DNA of 46,462 nt from a virus (IMGVR_UViG_3300005581_000025:1-46462), one strand, 5' to 3'; positions 1 to 9,980 are shown, counted from the first letter of the stretch. A program made the numbers and translations. Notes: generated from the sequence alone by a model not told the origin.

Positions 1-216
1 ATGCCCTATGAAAACGGATTGTTCAAAATAAATCCGGAGTTATTGGCATTTGTAGCAACGTGGCCCGAGGATGTATTATACATAGAAGATATCTATTTGA
101 ACCCAATTAAACTAGATAAACAATCTTTTTTAACAAAGGCTCGACAGCACTACCAAAGTGTAATGAATGAATGGCATCAACAACATGAAGAGCTCAAGCG
201 AATTAGAAAAATCTAA
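1..216 (+). CDS. hypothetical protein, possibly 5'-truncated
   Basis: A 71-codon reading frame opens with ATG on the first base of the window, so the true start may lie upstream. The product is acidic in the middle and ends in a charged helix-like stretch (EELKRIRKI). I do not recognise the family. Its 3' end overlaps the start of the next gene by about 50 bases in another frame, the packing seen throughout this strand. Confidence 0.5.
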   Translation: MPYENGLFKINPELLAFVATWPEDVLYIEDIYLNPIKLDKQSFLTKARQHYQSVMNEWHQQHEELKRIRKI

Positions 217-1006
217 AGGTGTACTGGTATTTGCTTTTAATAGTCAAAAAGTTAAGTACACCGAAATTGCAGATCAAACCAGCAGATTGGTCAATCGTAT
301 ATTGGGACTTCCTGTGACTATTGTTACTGACGTAGATGCTGAATTAAAATTTGATTATGATCAAATAATTCGTGTTGACAGTAAAACTGGCAACGTTAGA
401 TTTTCTAAGGATCAACAAGTATACGAATGGAAAAATTTTGACAGATATCGAGCATTCGACTTCAGCCCCTATGATGAAACTATTCTAATAGACACAGATT
501 ATTTGATGCTCGACAATAGTTTGATAAAGTTACTCGATCAACCTTTTGATTATAGATTAATGTATAACATGCAGACTCCTCAAGCACTTAATATAGATGA
601 AATGGGACCTGCGAGTTTGCCAATGGTTTGGGCTACTGTAGTACTATTTCGAAAAACCGCAAGAGCTAAAATGTTTTTCGATTTAGTGGGTCGCATACAA
701 CGAAATTACGGATATTACAGAAGTTTGTTTGCTGTCAGAGAAACAAATTACAGAAACGATTTTGCGTTTAGTATGGCCAATATCATTCTAAATGGTCATG
801 CCCTGACTCCTGAACAAAGTATACCGTGGCCAATGCTGACTATAGAAGACACTATCGAGTCAATTGATCTTAAAAATAAATTTTTAACGGTCAAGTATAA
901 TAGTCGAGCAGATGTGATCAGCAGACAAAATTTACATATCATGGATAAAAACTATCTATTGTCGGATCAATTCAAAAATTTTGTAGAAAGAATCTGCAAT
1001 GACTAA
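167..1006 (+). CDS. glycosyltransferase-like protein (GT-A type, DxD)
   Basis: About 279 residues. The stretch ETILIDTDYLML (near residues 105-116) looks like the DxD metal/nucleotide-sugar site of GT-A enzymes such as GT8, and is preceded by a hydrophobic N-terminal strand (GVLVFAFNS). The likely role is transfer of a sugar from a nucleotide-sugar donor, acceptor unknown. The next gene is a diverged paralogue with the same order of elements (N-terminal strand, xxLFSPYDETI-like segment, acidic motif). An in-frame ATG at 185 is an equally possible start; neither start has a clear ribosome binding site. It overlaps the next gene by 8 bases. Family is inferred from motifs only. Confidence 0.65.
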   Translation: MNGINNMKSSSELEKSKGVLVFAFNSQKVKYTEIADQTSRLVNRILGLPVTIVTDVDAELKFDYDQIIRVDSKTGNVRFSKDQQVYEWKNFDRYRAFDFSPYDETILIDTDYLMLDNSLIKLLDQPFDYRLMYNMQTPQALNIDEMGPASLPMVWATVVLFRKTARAKMFFDLVGRIQRNYGYYRSLFAVRETNYRNDFAFSMANIILNGHALTPEQSIPWPMLTIEDTIESIDLKNKFLTVKYNSRADVISRQNLHIMDKNYLLSDQFKNFVERICND

Positions 1007-1847
1007 AGGGTTTGTAACATTTGCACAAAATACAGATAAGGTAGATTATCTTAGACTTGCGTACTGTCAAGCAATGAATGTAAAAAGCCTGCATCCAACT
1101 GCCAAGTATGCAGTAATCTGCGATAAAAATACCATTGATCAAATCACAGATAAACATAAAAAAGTATTCGATCATATAATTGAAATTCCCTATGACGAAA
1201 ATAACAAAGATAGTACATGGAAACTATCTAATGAATATCAAGTTTTTTCACTGAGTCCGTTTAAAGAAACTATTAAACTAGAAAGCGATTTGTTATTCAC
1301 CAGAAATATCGATCATTGGTGGAATGCATTCAGACTGCGAGACGTCGTATTAAGCACAGGTTGTAGAACTTATCGACAAGAATTATCTACATCGAGACTT
1401 TATAGAAAATTTTTTGATGACAACGAGTTACCAGACATTTACAATGGTTTGATGTATTTTAGGTATAGCAAAGTGGCCAGTGACTTCTTTTTAACAGCTC
1501 AACGAATTTTAAGAAATTGGGACTATTTTAGAGACAATGTTTTAAAAAATTGTCGAGAAGACACGCCTAGCACTGACGTACTATATGCTTTAACAGCAAA
1601 AACTATAGGCGTCGAACTGTGTACCATACCTACCATGGATTTCATTAATTTTGTGCATTTAAAACCCGGCATCAACGGATGGGGTAATACAGATCAATCT
1701 TGGCAAGACATAGTGCTGCATTATAGAGATAATCATATGATTAATATTCATAATCTAAATCAATATAGTCCAGTGCATTACTATGATAAATCTTATGTAA
1801 CAGAGGAATTAATAAATGAATATGAACGAACCTACTATAACAGTTAA
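999..1847 (+). CDS. glycosyltransferase-like protein, paralogue of preceding gene
   Basis: 282 residues, starting with MTKGFVTFAQNT, matching the VLVFAFNS strand of the gene before it. The segment LSPFKETIKLESDLLF lines up with FSPYDETILIDTDYLML, but the DTD is replaced by ESD, so the metal site is altered. YNGLMYFRYS (near residue 150) resembles the NGG/NSG-type segment after the acceptor loop in GT8-like enzymes. The ATG lies 8 bases inside the previous gene. Either a related nucleotide-sugar transferase with a variant metal motif or a non-catalytic relative. Confidence 0.6.
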   Translation: MTKGFVTFAQNTDKVDYLRLAYCQAMNVKSLHPTAKYAVICDKNTIDQITDKHKKVFDHIIEIPYDENNKDSTWKLSNEYQVFSLSPFKETIKLESDLLFTRNIDHWWNAFRLRDVVLSTGCRTYRQELSTSRLYRKFFDDNELPDIYNGLMYFRYSKVASDFFLTAQRILRNWDYFRDNVLKNCREDTPSTDVLYALTAKTIGVELCTIPTMDFINFVHLKPGINGWGNTDQSWQDIVLHYRDNHMINIHNLNQYSPVHYYDKSYVTEELINEYERTYYNS

Positions 1848-2241
1848 TGAAGATACCACGCTGGAAGAAATAATTAGACAATTAGACGAGTTGGGTTTAA
1901 TAGATAAACCTGCGCCAATTGAATACGAATATCGGATATATTATGACGAGTCTGGCAATATCACAGCCACATCTCCCACTGTAAAAGATGCAGAGATGTA
2001 TGGATTTACCGGCAATTATATCATAGTAGATGAGGATACTTATAAAAGTGTAGTTGCAGAATTACACAAGTACATTGTCCGTAATAATAAAACTACAATT
2101 AGAAAAGACAATGCCGCGCAAACGCCGCAACTTGAAAAAAGTCAAACAGGGTTTAAAACAGTGGCAAATAATCCCGGTCTAATATTAGAAGACAATGAAA
2201 CTTATAAAGATGTAGAACACTATGACTACAAAAATCGTTGA
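1816..2241 (+). CDS. hypothetical acidic protein
   Basis: 141 residues, unknown function. The N-terminal 35 residues form a charged helix-like stretch (TLEEIIRQLDELGLID), followed by a short beta-rich part (YEYRIYYDESGNI) and a low-complexity polar tail. The start at 1816 is supported by GAGG nine bases upstream, inside the end of the preceding gene. It sits between glycosyltransferase-like genes and overlaps both neighbours. Confidence 0.6.
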   Translation: MNMNEPTITVNEDTTLEEIIRQLDELGLIDKPAPIEYEYRIYYDESGNITATSPTVKDAEMYGFTGNYIIVDEDTYKSVVAELHKYIVRNNKTTIRKDNAAQTPQLEKSQTGFKTVANNPGLILEDNETYKDVEHYDYKNR

Positions 2242-3148
2242 TATTGCTGACCTCGACTGCATATTCTTGACCTACGACGAGCCAAGAAAAGAAGAGTTTT
2301 GGATTAAGATTCAAAATTTAATTCCATGGGCTAAACGGGTTGATGGAATAAAAGGCAGCGATGCTGCACATAAAGCAGCAGCCGCGACCAGTGACACTGA
2401 AAGATTTGTGTTAATCGATGGTGACAATATACCAGACGCTGAATTTTTTAATCTTCAACTTAAGTTGGACGACAGTAATCATGACTGTGTGTTTAGATGG
2501 AAAGCTCGTAATCACATTAACGGACTGATGTACGGTAATGGCGGAATAAGTTGTTGGACCAAAGAATTCGTTAATAATATGCGAACACACGAAGCCACAG
2601 ACGGCAGAGACGAAACTCTAATAGAATTTTGTTTTGATCCCAAGTATATTCCCATGCACGACTGCTATAGTACTACATTTCCTAATGCAACTCCTTTTCA
2701 AGCTTGGCGTGCAGGATTCCGAGAGGGTGTTAAAATGTGTCTGGATAGAGGAAAGAAACCCAGCTTGCAAGAGTTTGAACAAAAAGTTCATGCACGAAAT
2801 TATGATCATTTATGCATTTGGCAAAGTGTTGGGCAAGATGTAGAAAATGGACGATGGGCTATATACGGTGCTCGACTAGGAACTTATATGACCATGCTTA
2901 GAGAATGGGACTACAAACAAGTACAAGACTTTGATCATCTTGCATATCTTTGGAATACCTTTAGTAAAGACGAAGAATCTGCTTGTGAAAATATAGGACA
3001 AACTTTACGTTCACGACTAGGTTTGCCAATAGTAGACATGAATGCAGATCAGAGTGCATTTTTTAAACATCATTATAAAGCAGTGCATCGTAACATGGGA
3101 ACAACAATGACAGAATTAGATGTCATTAGACGAGTTGAGGGGTGGTGA
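2222..3148 (+). CDS. glycosyltransferase-like protein with DGDN motif
   Basis: 308 residues. RFVLIDGDNIPD (near residues 60-71) looks like a GT-A acidic metal motif following a helix rich in alanine. The segments HINGLMYGNGGISCW and FQAWRAGFREGVKM recur, diverged, in the C-terminal third of the 554-residue protein at 16823-18487 (VNGLVYGHQAMIAY and TTWRTAFREVIKL), so the two share a domain. The ATG lies 20 bases inside the previous gene. Likely a sugar transferase of a phage-specific family; donor and acceptor unknown. Confidence 0.6.
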   Translation: MTTKIVDIADLDCIFLTYDEPRKEEFWIKIQNLIPWAKRVDGIKGSDAAHKAAAATSDTERFVLIDGDNIPDAEFFNLQLKLDDSNHDCVFRWKARNHINGLMYGNGGISCWTKEFVNNMRTHEATDGRDETLIEFCFDPKYIPMHDCYSTTFPNATPFQAWRAGFREGVKMCLDRGKKPSLQEFEQKVHARNYDHLCIWQSVGQDVENGRWAIYGARLGTYMTMLREWDYKQVQDFDHLAYLWNTFSKDEESACENIGQTLRSRLGLPIVDMNADQSAFFKHHYKAVHRNMGTTMTELDVIRRVEGW

Positions 3149-3711
3149 TGAGTTTATATGTCGACGGATGCAGTTATTTTTATGGACAATATTTAGATAG
3201 AAAATATTCGATGGGGTCATTGTTATCTGCAACAACAGATAAGGCTGAACCAGGAAAAAGTAATATTTCAATTATTGAAGATTTGTATAAAAATATTGAT
3301 GATCATGACATTTTTATAATTGGATTTACGTTTTCTGGTAGATATACATTTGAACATTTGGGTAAAAGATTTTATGCATTTCCTAATAGAATGATTCCAA
3401 ATTTTGGTGATTACACTGGTGCAGATTCCGACGAAGACTCGGCTAAAAAATTAATAGATTTATATTACTATTTCTCAGACTTAAAAACATTAGACCTAAG
3501 ATCAGACATATATGTAGATAGTGCTATAAATTTATTAGAAAGAAATAATAAAAAATTTGTTATTATAAGTTGGGAAAACCGTAATATAAAAAGCAAAAAA
3601 ATTTTTTACCCTAGAAAATTTTTAAAAAGAGATATGCTACTCAAGTCAGATAATCATTTAAACGAAAACGGTATGATTTATCTATCAAATAAAATTAAGG
3701 AAATGTTGTGA
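3148..3711 (+). CDS. SGNH/GDSL hydrolase-like protein
   Basis: 187 residues from the ATG that overlaps the previous stop as TGATG, with GAGGGG seven bases upstream; an in-frame GTG at 3142 would add two residues. VDGCSYFYG at the N-terminus sits where SGNH enzymes have GDS, with Cys in place of the second motif residue and Ser kept. SDNHLNENGMIYLSNKI at the C-terminus fits block V (DxxH region). Such proteins are esterases or acetyltransferase partners for glycans in other systems. Three more SGNH-like genes occur in this window (13909, 22070, 35186). Assignment rests on two short motifs. Confidence 0.5.
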   Translation: MSLYVDGCSYFYGQYLDRKYSMGSLLSATTDKAEPGKSNISIIEDLYKNIDDHDIFIIGFTFSGRYTFEHLGKRFYAFPNRMIPNFGDYTGADSDEDSAKKLIDLYYYFSDLKTLDLRSDIYVDSAINLLERNNKKFVIISWENRNIKSKKIFYPRKFLKRDMLLKSDNHLNENGMIYLSNKIKEML

Positions 3712-5099
3712 AAAGTGTATTTTTAAATTCCGCAGAAGATGCTAAAGAAAAACTTGGACCTTCTTTATGTTTGGCTAAGTGGAAACAAGTTAGCTTACAT
3801 TTGCCTACAGGCCTTAATAACAGTTGCTATCATCCACCTTTACACAAAATCAACTCGACACCATTAAAAGATAATCCCAGTGCGTTGCATAATACACCTT
3901 ATAAAAAAGAGCAGCGTAAGATTATGCTGCGTAATGAACGCCCGCAAGAATGTAGCTACTGTTGGACTCAAGAAGATTTAGGCAACTTAAGCGATCGACA
4001 TTATCGCAGCGGTGAGCCGTGGGCAGCAAAAGATTTTGAAACAATAATTAATTCTTCTGGGGAGGAAGACGTTCTTCCTTCTTATGTGGAAGTTAATTTT
4101 AACAATGCTTGCAACTTAGCTTGTAGTTATTGTAGCCCTCAGTACTCTAGTACGTGGGCCAGTGACATAGATCGTAACGGTGCCTTTCCTACTAATCCAC
4201 CGCACAATGACCCCAGTCATTTCACCGGTGAAAGAAAAGTTATCCCTGCAAGAGAAGATAATCCCTATGTTGATGCTTTCTGGTCTTGGTGGCCCACGCT
4301 ATATCCAGAATTGGAACATTTTCGAATGACTGGCGGAGAACCACTCATGGATAAGAATACATATCGAGTATTTGATTATGTATTGGAAAATCCTAGTCCC
4401 AAATTGCATTTGAATGTTACCAGTAATTTTAGTGTAGAGCCTAAGCTGTTTGAGAAATATCTAGATTACGTTAAACGATTATGCGATAATGATCAAATTA
4501 AAATAGAACATTTTATGCAGTATGTCAGTTTGGATGCACTATTCCATAAAGCTGAGTATATCAGACACGGACTTGACTTTACAATGCTATGGGAAAATGT
4601 AAATAGATTTTTAAATGAAGTTCCTAATCGTAGTAGTTTAACATTTATTATTACGATGAATAATCTCAGTGTCACTAGTTTTAGACAATTGATGACATCG
4701 GTGCTCGGACTTCGAGAAATTTACAGTAAAACATATCAACGTGTATGGTTTGATACTCCTATCCTTAGAAAACCCGAATGGCAAAGTTTACAATTATTGC
4801 CAGAAAGTTATGCAGATGAGTTAGAACTGGCTTGGAGTTTTATGTTAAAGAAAATAGAAACTCCTGAGCATCCTTTTAAAGGTTTTAAAGATTATGAGCT
4901 ACACCGATTACAAAGAGTGATAGATTGGATGAAGGAAGGTAGCAAATTAGATCCATCTTATGTTAAACTACAAAAGTCTAATTTTTACAAATTTTTTAAC
5001 GAACACGATCGAAGAAGAAATACTAATTTCCAGCTGACATTTCCAGAAATGTCAGAGTTTTGGAAAGATTGCCAATATCATGCAAAAAATCAAAATTAA
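3708..5099 (+). CDS. twitch-domain radical SAM protein 1
   Basis: 463 residues. CNLACSYC (C135, C139, C142) is the CX3CX2C cluster motif of radical SAM enzymes and GGEP (209-212) the SAM-contact motif. Before the barrel lie extra cysteines C40, C82 and C85, in a layout matching the N-terminal twitch/SPASM-like auxiliary cluster of the N_Twi_rSAM family. The C-terminus has DRRRNTNFxxTFPE, a motif shared with the second paralogue. The GTG start overlaps the previous stop as GTGA with AAGGA upstream. First of five such genes up to 11265. The reaction is unknown; SAM-dependent radical modification of a peptide or sugar is the general expectation. Confidence 0.85.
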   Translation: MKSVFLNSAEDAKEKLGPSLCLAKWKQVSLHLPTGLNNSCYHPPLHKINSTPLKDNPSALHNTPYKKEQRKIMLRNERPQECSYCWTQEDLGNLSDRHYRSGEPWAAKDFETIINSSGEEDVLPSYVEVNFNNACNLACSYCSPQYSSTWASDIDRNGAFPTNPPHNDPSHFTGERKVIPAREDNPYVDAFWSWWPTLYPELEHFRMTGGEPLMDKNTYRVFDYVLENPSPKLHLNVTSNFSVEPKLFEKYLDYVKRLCDNDQIKIEHFMQYVSLDALFHKAEYIRHGLDFTMLWENVNRFLNEVPNRSSLTFIITMNNLSVTSFRQLMTSVLGLREIYSKTYQRVWFDTPILRKPEWQSLQLLPESYADELELAWSFMLKKIETPEHPFKGFKDYELHRLQRVIDWMKEGSKLDPSYVKLQKSNFYKFFNEHDRRRNTNFQLTFPEMSEFWKDCQYHAKNQN

Positions 5100-6117
5100 T
5101 TCACTACAGGGAGAAGATTTAAATTTCTTTAATTGGTACCCTGATAATTTTGATATCACCGAATATACATCATATTATGATTTATTATCATCGGCCGGAG
5201 TGATTCTTTTAACTAAAAATATTCTAAAAAAATACGGCATGCCTGATCGTAACAAAACTTTTATATTAAGTATGTTACAAGAAGGAACTAACACAGTAGT
5301 AGATACTTTGCACGGCTATAATTGGTCAAACCAAGCAACATGGCCATTTATACTATCTTCAGGAGATTTGCCCGATGATATAGATCATTTCAATGCGGAT
5401 ATTTTTAAATTTATATTGGGGAATACCACCGATATGTTGCATGAACGTGACTCGAGAATATGTGAAAACATTTTCGAAAGAAGGAATAAGCCTTTTTTAT
5501 TTAATTTTCTTAATGGTATTAACAGGCCACATAGATCTTCACTTATCGAAAAATTGAATACAAAAGGACTATTGGAAAACAGTTTATGGTCGGCTCTATA
5601 TGACAACAAATTTTTGCCCGACGATTACTGCTTTCAAGTCAACAAAGATACAGTGGTCAACGGAAAATATATGTTTGATGATTGGCCTGACGGACAACTT
5701 TTTTCAAATTTGTTTGAAGACAGTTATTTTAGTTTGGTTACAGAAACTAATTTTTATCTACCTTATAGTTTTAGGACAGAAAAAATTTACAAACCTATTA
5801 AGGTAGGACATCCTTTTATTGCAGTTGCAAATCGTGGATTCTACAAAGATTTGCATAATCTTGGATTTAAAACTTTTAATCATTTAATTGATGAATCGTT
5901 TGACTTAATAGACGACAACAACGAGAGACTAAATCGAATAGCAGACGTAGTTGAAGATTTATGCAAATCTAATTTAGAAGATTTTTTATCCGCAGCCGAA
6001 CAAAATTGTCGACACAATAGGGAATTATTGATGTCGACTAAAGTCCCCAACGAAGACTTTGACCTAGTAAATAAATTTTTAATGAAATTCGAACAACATG
6101 CCAAGAACAAACAATGA
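5080..6117 (+). CDS. glycosyltransferase-like protein (GT-B / GT10- or exostosin-like C-terminus)
   Basis: 345 residues. The C-terminal half holds FSLVTETNFY then FRTEKIYKPIKVGHPFI, close in form to the donor-binding segment of fucosyltransferase (GT10) and exostosin-like GT-B enzymes, where a conserved TEK(I/L)xxP precedes a Gly-His/Ile-Pro turn. The N-terminal half has no motif I can name. The ATG lies 20 bases inside the first radical SAM gene and the end overlaps the second by 20 bases, so it is translated with them. I infer sugar transfer as part of the same pathway; the exact family is uncertain. Confidence 0.55.
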   Translation: MQKIKINSLQGEDLNFFNWYPDNFDITEYTSYYDLLSSAGVILLTKNILKKYGMPDRNKTFILSMLQEGTNTVVDTLHGYNWSNQATWPFILSSGDLPDDIDHFNADIFKFILGNTTDMLHERDSRICENIFERRNKPFLFNFLNGINRPHRSSLIEKLNTKGLLENSLWSALYDNKFLPDDYCFQVNKDTVVNGKYMFDDWPDGQLFSNLFEDSYFSLVTETNFYLPYSFRTEKIYKPIKVGHPFIAVANRGFYKDLHNLGFKTFNHLIDESFDLIDDNNERLNRIADVVEDLCKSNLEDFLSAAEQNCRHNRELLMSTKVPNEDFDLVNKFLMKFEQHAKNKQ

Positions 6118-7447
6118 AACAGATCTAGAATATAAACGTAGAGTTATTGATATTAAATCAAATAGTTTCTGCGGAGCCAAATGGTATAACGCTACTATCT
6201 GGTTAGGCAGTGGTATGACTACAAGTTGTCATCACCCCTTGCCGCACAAAGTAGAAATTGACGATGTCCAACGAAATCCCAAAGCACTGCATAACACACA
6301 GAAAAAGAAAATGGAACGAGAACAGATGCAGAAAGGGGAAAGACCTTCGGGCTGTGAATACTGTTGGAAGATTGAAGACATGGGCAGAGATGCAGTCAGT
6401 GACCGAGTGTACAAAACAGTTATCTATGACGACAAGGATTTAAACTATGCGTATGCAACCCCGGCGAGTACTGACATTGACTTGCAAACTCTTGAAATCG
6501 CTTTTGATCGCACTTGCCAGTTTGCTTGTAGTTACTGCAATCCTGCGTTCAGCAGTACCTGGGTAAATGATATTAAACGTAATGGGCCTTATACTAATCT
6601 GGTCAGTGACGGTAGGAATCATTTTACCCATACGCACGACAGCAGTCAATTATATAAATTTGGCGAAATCAACCCTTATGCAGAAGCATTCCATAAATGG
6701 TGGGAAAGTGATTTACATAGAACATTAAAAGAGTTACGTATTACCGGTGGTGAACCGTTAATGAGTGCGGAAACTTGGAAACTAATCGATTGGTTTAAAA
6801 CTAATAAGGGAAGAAGTAACACTAGATTGGCAATTAACAGCAATCTGGGATTTCAAGTTGATGTAGATCGTCTTATTGAAAGCGTAGATGGGCTAGAAAT
6901 AGACTTATATACCAGTAATGAAAGTGTTTATGATCAGGCTGAGTATATACGAGATGGCCTCAATTACAATCTGTGGTTAGAAAATCTGATTAAACTTGCA
7001 GAAAGTAAAAAATTTCGAGGCCTTCATGTAATGTGTACTATCAACGCATTATGCTTAGATTCTTTGCCTGATTTCTTAGATACCTTAGTGGATCTTAAAA
7101 AAACTTACGGAAAAGATTACCCTAATTTTACTTTAAACATTCTGCGATTTCCCAGCTTTCAAAGTCCACTGGTACTGCCCGATTCTATTAGAGAAAAATA
7201 TAGAGAGCAATTAATTAATTTTATTGTTCGACACAAAGGATATAACTATCTACACGAGCATGAAATAAATCATTTACAAAGACTAATAGATTATTTAGAT
7301 ATTGTAAAAACTCCGCACAGCGATGCCTTTGACTTGCCTTCCCTGAGAAATGATTTCAAACAATTTTATTCTCAGTACGATCAACGTAGAAATAAAAACT
7401 TTACAAAAACATTCCCAACTTTAACAGAGTGGTATAACACATTATGA
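6098..7447 (+). CDS. twitch-domain radical SAM protein 2
   Basis: 449 residues, closest in this window to paralogue 1. Radical SAM motif CQFACSYC (C140, C144, C147), GGEP near residue 224, N-terminal extra cysteines C44, C86 and C89 in the same SCxHP ... CxYCW layout as paralogue 1. YDQAEYIRDGLNYNLW in the barrel matches HKAEYIRHGLDFTMLW of paralogue 1, so the substrate-facing loop is also conserved. The C-terminus repeats DQRRNKNFxxTFP. It overlaps the next gene by ATGA. Substrate unknown. Confidence 0.85.
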   Translation: MPRTNNETDLEYKRRVIDIKSNSFCGAKWYNATIWLGSGMTTSCHHPLPHKVEIDDVQRNPKALHNTQKKKMEREQMQKGERPSGCEYCWKIEDMGRDAVSDRVYKTVIYDDKDLNYAYATPASTDIDLQTLEIAFDRTCQFACSYCNPAFSSTWVNDIKRNGPYTNLVSDGRNHFTHTHDSSQLYKFGEINPYAEAFHKWWESDLHRTLKELRITGGEPLMSAETWKLIDWFKTNKGRSNTRLAINSNLGFQVDVDRLIESVDGLEIDLYTSNESVYDQAEYIRDGLNYNLWLENLIKLAESKKFRGLHVMCTINALCLDSLPDFLDTLVDLKKTYGKDYPNFTLNILRFPSFQSPLVLPDSIREKYREQLINFIVRHKGYNYLHEHEINHLQRLIDYLDIVKTPHSDAFDLPSLRNDFKQFYSQYDQRRNKNFTKTFPTLTEWYNTL

Positions 7448-8775
7448 GCGAAGATAAAAAAACAGATAGATTTTATAAACGCGGTTACGATTACAACAGT
7501 CGAAAACCGTTGTTCATTGATCCCGACACTCTGACAGAAACGCAACTAGACAGACTAACTAACAGTAAATCTTTTTGTATGTTGCCCTGGGTGCATCAAC
7601 ATGCGTATCCGGATGGCCGCGTATATCCTTGTTGCTTTGCAGAATATTTCCATCCTGTGGGTAATCTAAAAAAGAATACAATGGAAGAGGTCTGGAACCA
7701 AGAAGGCTATAAAGAAATTCGAAGACTGATGCTGGAAGATAAACCAGTCAAACAATGTACTAAATGCTATGAACAGGAAGCCAATGGTTTCTTTAGTATG
7801 AGATATGATGCTAATCGCAGCTACGGACATAATGTAGCAGAAGTTGATAAGACACTGCCCGATGGGACAAATCCAGAATTTAAAATTAGATATTGGGACG
7901 TTAGGTTTAGCAATCTTTGCAATTTTAGATGTAGAACATGCGGGCCAGTTTTTAGCAGTAACTGGTACAACGATCACGTTAAACTTTATAATCGTGTGCC
8001 GGATGTAAACAATGTTCCGTTGAACAGAATTGAATATGCTGCCGGCGATGAAGATAGTATGATTCGTCAAATGGAAGAACATATCCCATACTTAGAACAA
8101 GTTTATTTTGCAGGTGGCGAACCTTTAATAATGAAGGAACACTATTACCTATTAGAAAAATTAATCGAAGCAGGCCGAACCGACGTATGTATCCAATACA
8201 ATACAAATTTTAGTGAGCTGGCTTTTAAAGACAAACATGTGTTTGAATATTGGAAACACTTCAGAACTGTGGGAGTCGGCGCCAGTTTAGATGCTAGTGG
8301 TGCTCGTGCAGAGCTGATGCGAAAAGGCACAGAATGGAAACAAACTGTGGCTAACAGAGAAAAAATGTTAGCTGAAGTTCCGCATGTGGATTTTTATATA
8401 GCTGCAACTATTAGTAATATGAATGTACTGCATGTACTTGATTTTCATAAAGAATGGGTTGACTTAGGTTTTATTAAAGCCAAAGATTTTAATGTAAACG
8501 TCTGTCAGAGTCCAGACTGGTATAGGATTGATACACTGCCGACTCATTTCAAAGAGTCTGTGGTAAAGCCTGCATATGAAAAACATTTAGAATGGTTGGA
8601 ACCACAGGACACACTGAAACGTGCAACCACAGGATTTCGCAGTGCAATTAATTTACTAATGGCTGACGATAAATCGCATCTGTGGTCTAAATTTAAACAA
8701 GAGATCCAACAATTAGACAATCTTAGAAATGAAAATTTCTGGGAGACTTTTCCAGAATTGGCTAGCTTAAAATGA
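7444..8775 (+). CDS. twitch-domain radical SAM protein 3
   Basis: 443 residues. The N-terminal region reads CMLPW ... YPCC ... GNLKKNTMEEVWN ... CTKC (C45, C63, C64, C105, C108), a textbook SPASM/twitch auxiliary cluster but placed before the barrel instead of after it. The radical cluster is CNFRCRTC (C159, C163, C166) and the SAM motif is AGGEP. The C-terminus LRNENFxxTFPEL repeats the family tail. ATGA overlaps bind it to both neighbours. As in other twitch enzymes an auxiliary 4Fe-4S cluster is expected; substrate unknown. Confidence 0.88.
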   Translation: MSEDKKTDRFYKRGYDYNSRKPLFIDPDTLTETQLDRLTNSKSFCMLPWVHQHAYPDGRVYPCCFAEYFHPVGNLKKNTMEEVWNQEGYKEIRRLMLEDKPVKQCTKCYEQEANGFFSMRYDANRSYGHNVAEVDKTLPDGTNPEFKIRYWDVRFSNLCNFRCRTCGPVFSSNWYNDHVKLYNRVPDVNNVPLNRIEYAAGDEDSMIRQMEEHIPYLEQVYFAGGEPLIMKEHYYLLEKLIEAGRTDVCIQYNTNFSELAFKDKHVFEYWKHFRTVGVGASLDASGARAELMRKGTEWKQTVANREKMLAEVPHVDFYIAATISNMNVLHVLDFHKEWVDLGFIKAKDFNVNVCQSPDWYRIDTLPTHFKESVVKPAYEKHLEWLEPQDTLKRATTGFRSAINLLMADDKSHLWSKFKQEIQQLDNLRNENFWETFPELASLK

Positions 8776-9980
8776 ACAACTTACCAGATACAATTTGTAT
8801 GCTACCTTGGATTAGTATAGAAGCTAGCCCAATGGGCACAGCAAGACCTTGTTGTCTTGCAAGAGAAGACATAACAGGTATTGATCTAAGAGTAAACACA
8901 TTAGAACAAGCATATAAAAGTGAGTATATGCAAAATCTAAGACAGCAATTTCGTCGAGGGGAAAAACCCGATTCTTGTAAGTTGTGTTGGGATGAAGAAT
9001 CTGTTGGCCGCGATAGTAAACGAATTAACAGTCGCGTTCGTCTTAAAGAACTTTATACTTTAGTGGACTGGGAAAACGACACACCAGATCAGCTTTGGTT
9101 TTTGGATTTAAAACTTGGTAATATATGCAATTTAAAATGTCGAATATGCGGTAGTTGGTCCAGCAGCAAGTGGGCCGCTGAAGAACTCGATTACATGCCT
9201 GCAGGGTTTAATAAAAAAGAACACATTGCTTATAAGTGGCTTAAACAAGGCAAGTGGCCGCAGGAAAGTCCTGACTTTTGGACTAATTTAAAGACTTTGC
9301 TACCACAAATCAAATACTTCGAATTTACTGGAGGCGAGCCTTGGTTAATCGAGGAACACTGGGATTTGCTAAAATATGCCGTGAGTACAGGTGACAGTAA
9401 ACATATCGACATTCACTATAATACTAATGCCACAGTTAATAGCCTGGGTGTAGAAAAGTCTGTATTATGGAATGATTTTGGCCGTGTTGACATTGCTTTT
9501 AGTGTCGACAATGTGGGTAAACGTTTTGAATACGAACGATTTGGTGCAGACTGGGATGAGGCAAATGAAATAATCGATGGCATACACTTTGCTAAAAATG
9601 TAGATACTCCTAATATTACTACTCAGCTTTGTTTTACTATTAACATACAGAACGTTTATTACTTAGACGAACTACTAGAATGGGCAGACACAAAAGAATT
9701 CGGCAGCATCTATTTTAATATGTTACACAGTCCGGATCATATGAGCATTCAACGTATGACTCCTGCTGCACAAGAATTAGTATTAAGTAAATTAAAAACT
9801 ACGTTTTGGAAATCTACCAAATATCAAAAAGAAATCGATAATGTGATTAAATTCATTGAATTGGGCACAGGCAGTGACGGTAAGGAATTTCTTAAAAAAA
9901 TGAAACAAACAGATGCGTATCGTAAGCAAAACTTTATGGATACACATTCTGAAATAGCCAAGGCTATGGGATATGAATAA
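8772..9980 (+). CDS. twitch-domain radical SAM protein 4
   Basis: 402 residues. N-terminal twitch cysteines C9, C27, C28, C69 and C72 (CMLPW, RPCC, CKLCW), radical cluster CNLKCRIC (C119, C123, C126) and TGGEPW near residue 195. The N-terminus begins directly with the CMLPW cluster segment, without the 40-residue leader of paralogue 3. The tail RKQNFMDTHSE is a weaker version of the family C-terminus. ATGA overlap upstream, 8-base overlap downstream. Substrate unknown. Confidence 0.88.
   Translation: MNNLPDTICMLPWISIEASPMGTARPCCLAREDITGIDLRVNTLEQAYKSEYMQNLRQQFRRGEKPDSCKLCWDEESVGRDSKRINSRVRLKELYTLVDWENDTPDQLWFLDLKLGNICNLKCRICGSWSSSKWAAEELDYMPAGFNKKEHIAYKWLKQGKWPQESPDFWTNLKTLLPQIKYFEFTGGEPWLIEEHWDLLKYAVSTGDSKHIDIHYNTNATVNSLGVEKSVLWNDFGRVDIAFSVDNVGKRFEYERFGADWDEANEIIDGIHFAKNVDTPNITTQLCFTINIQNVYYLDELLEWADTKEFGSIYFNMLHSPDHMSIQRMTPAAQELVLSKLKTTFWKSTKYQKEIDNVIKFIELGTGSDGKEFLKKMKQTDAYRKQNFMDTHSEIAKAMGYE

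Noticed and set aside
1816-2241. 141-residue protein or other small ORFs as a RiPP precursor for the radical SAM enzymes
   Set aside because: No leader/core division, no Cys- or repeat-rich core and no precursor directly beside the radical SAM genes, so I do not claim one.
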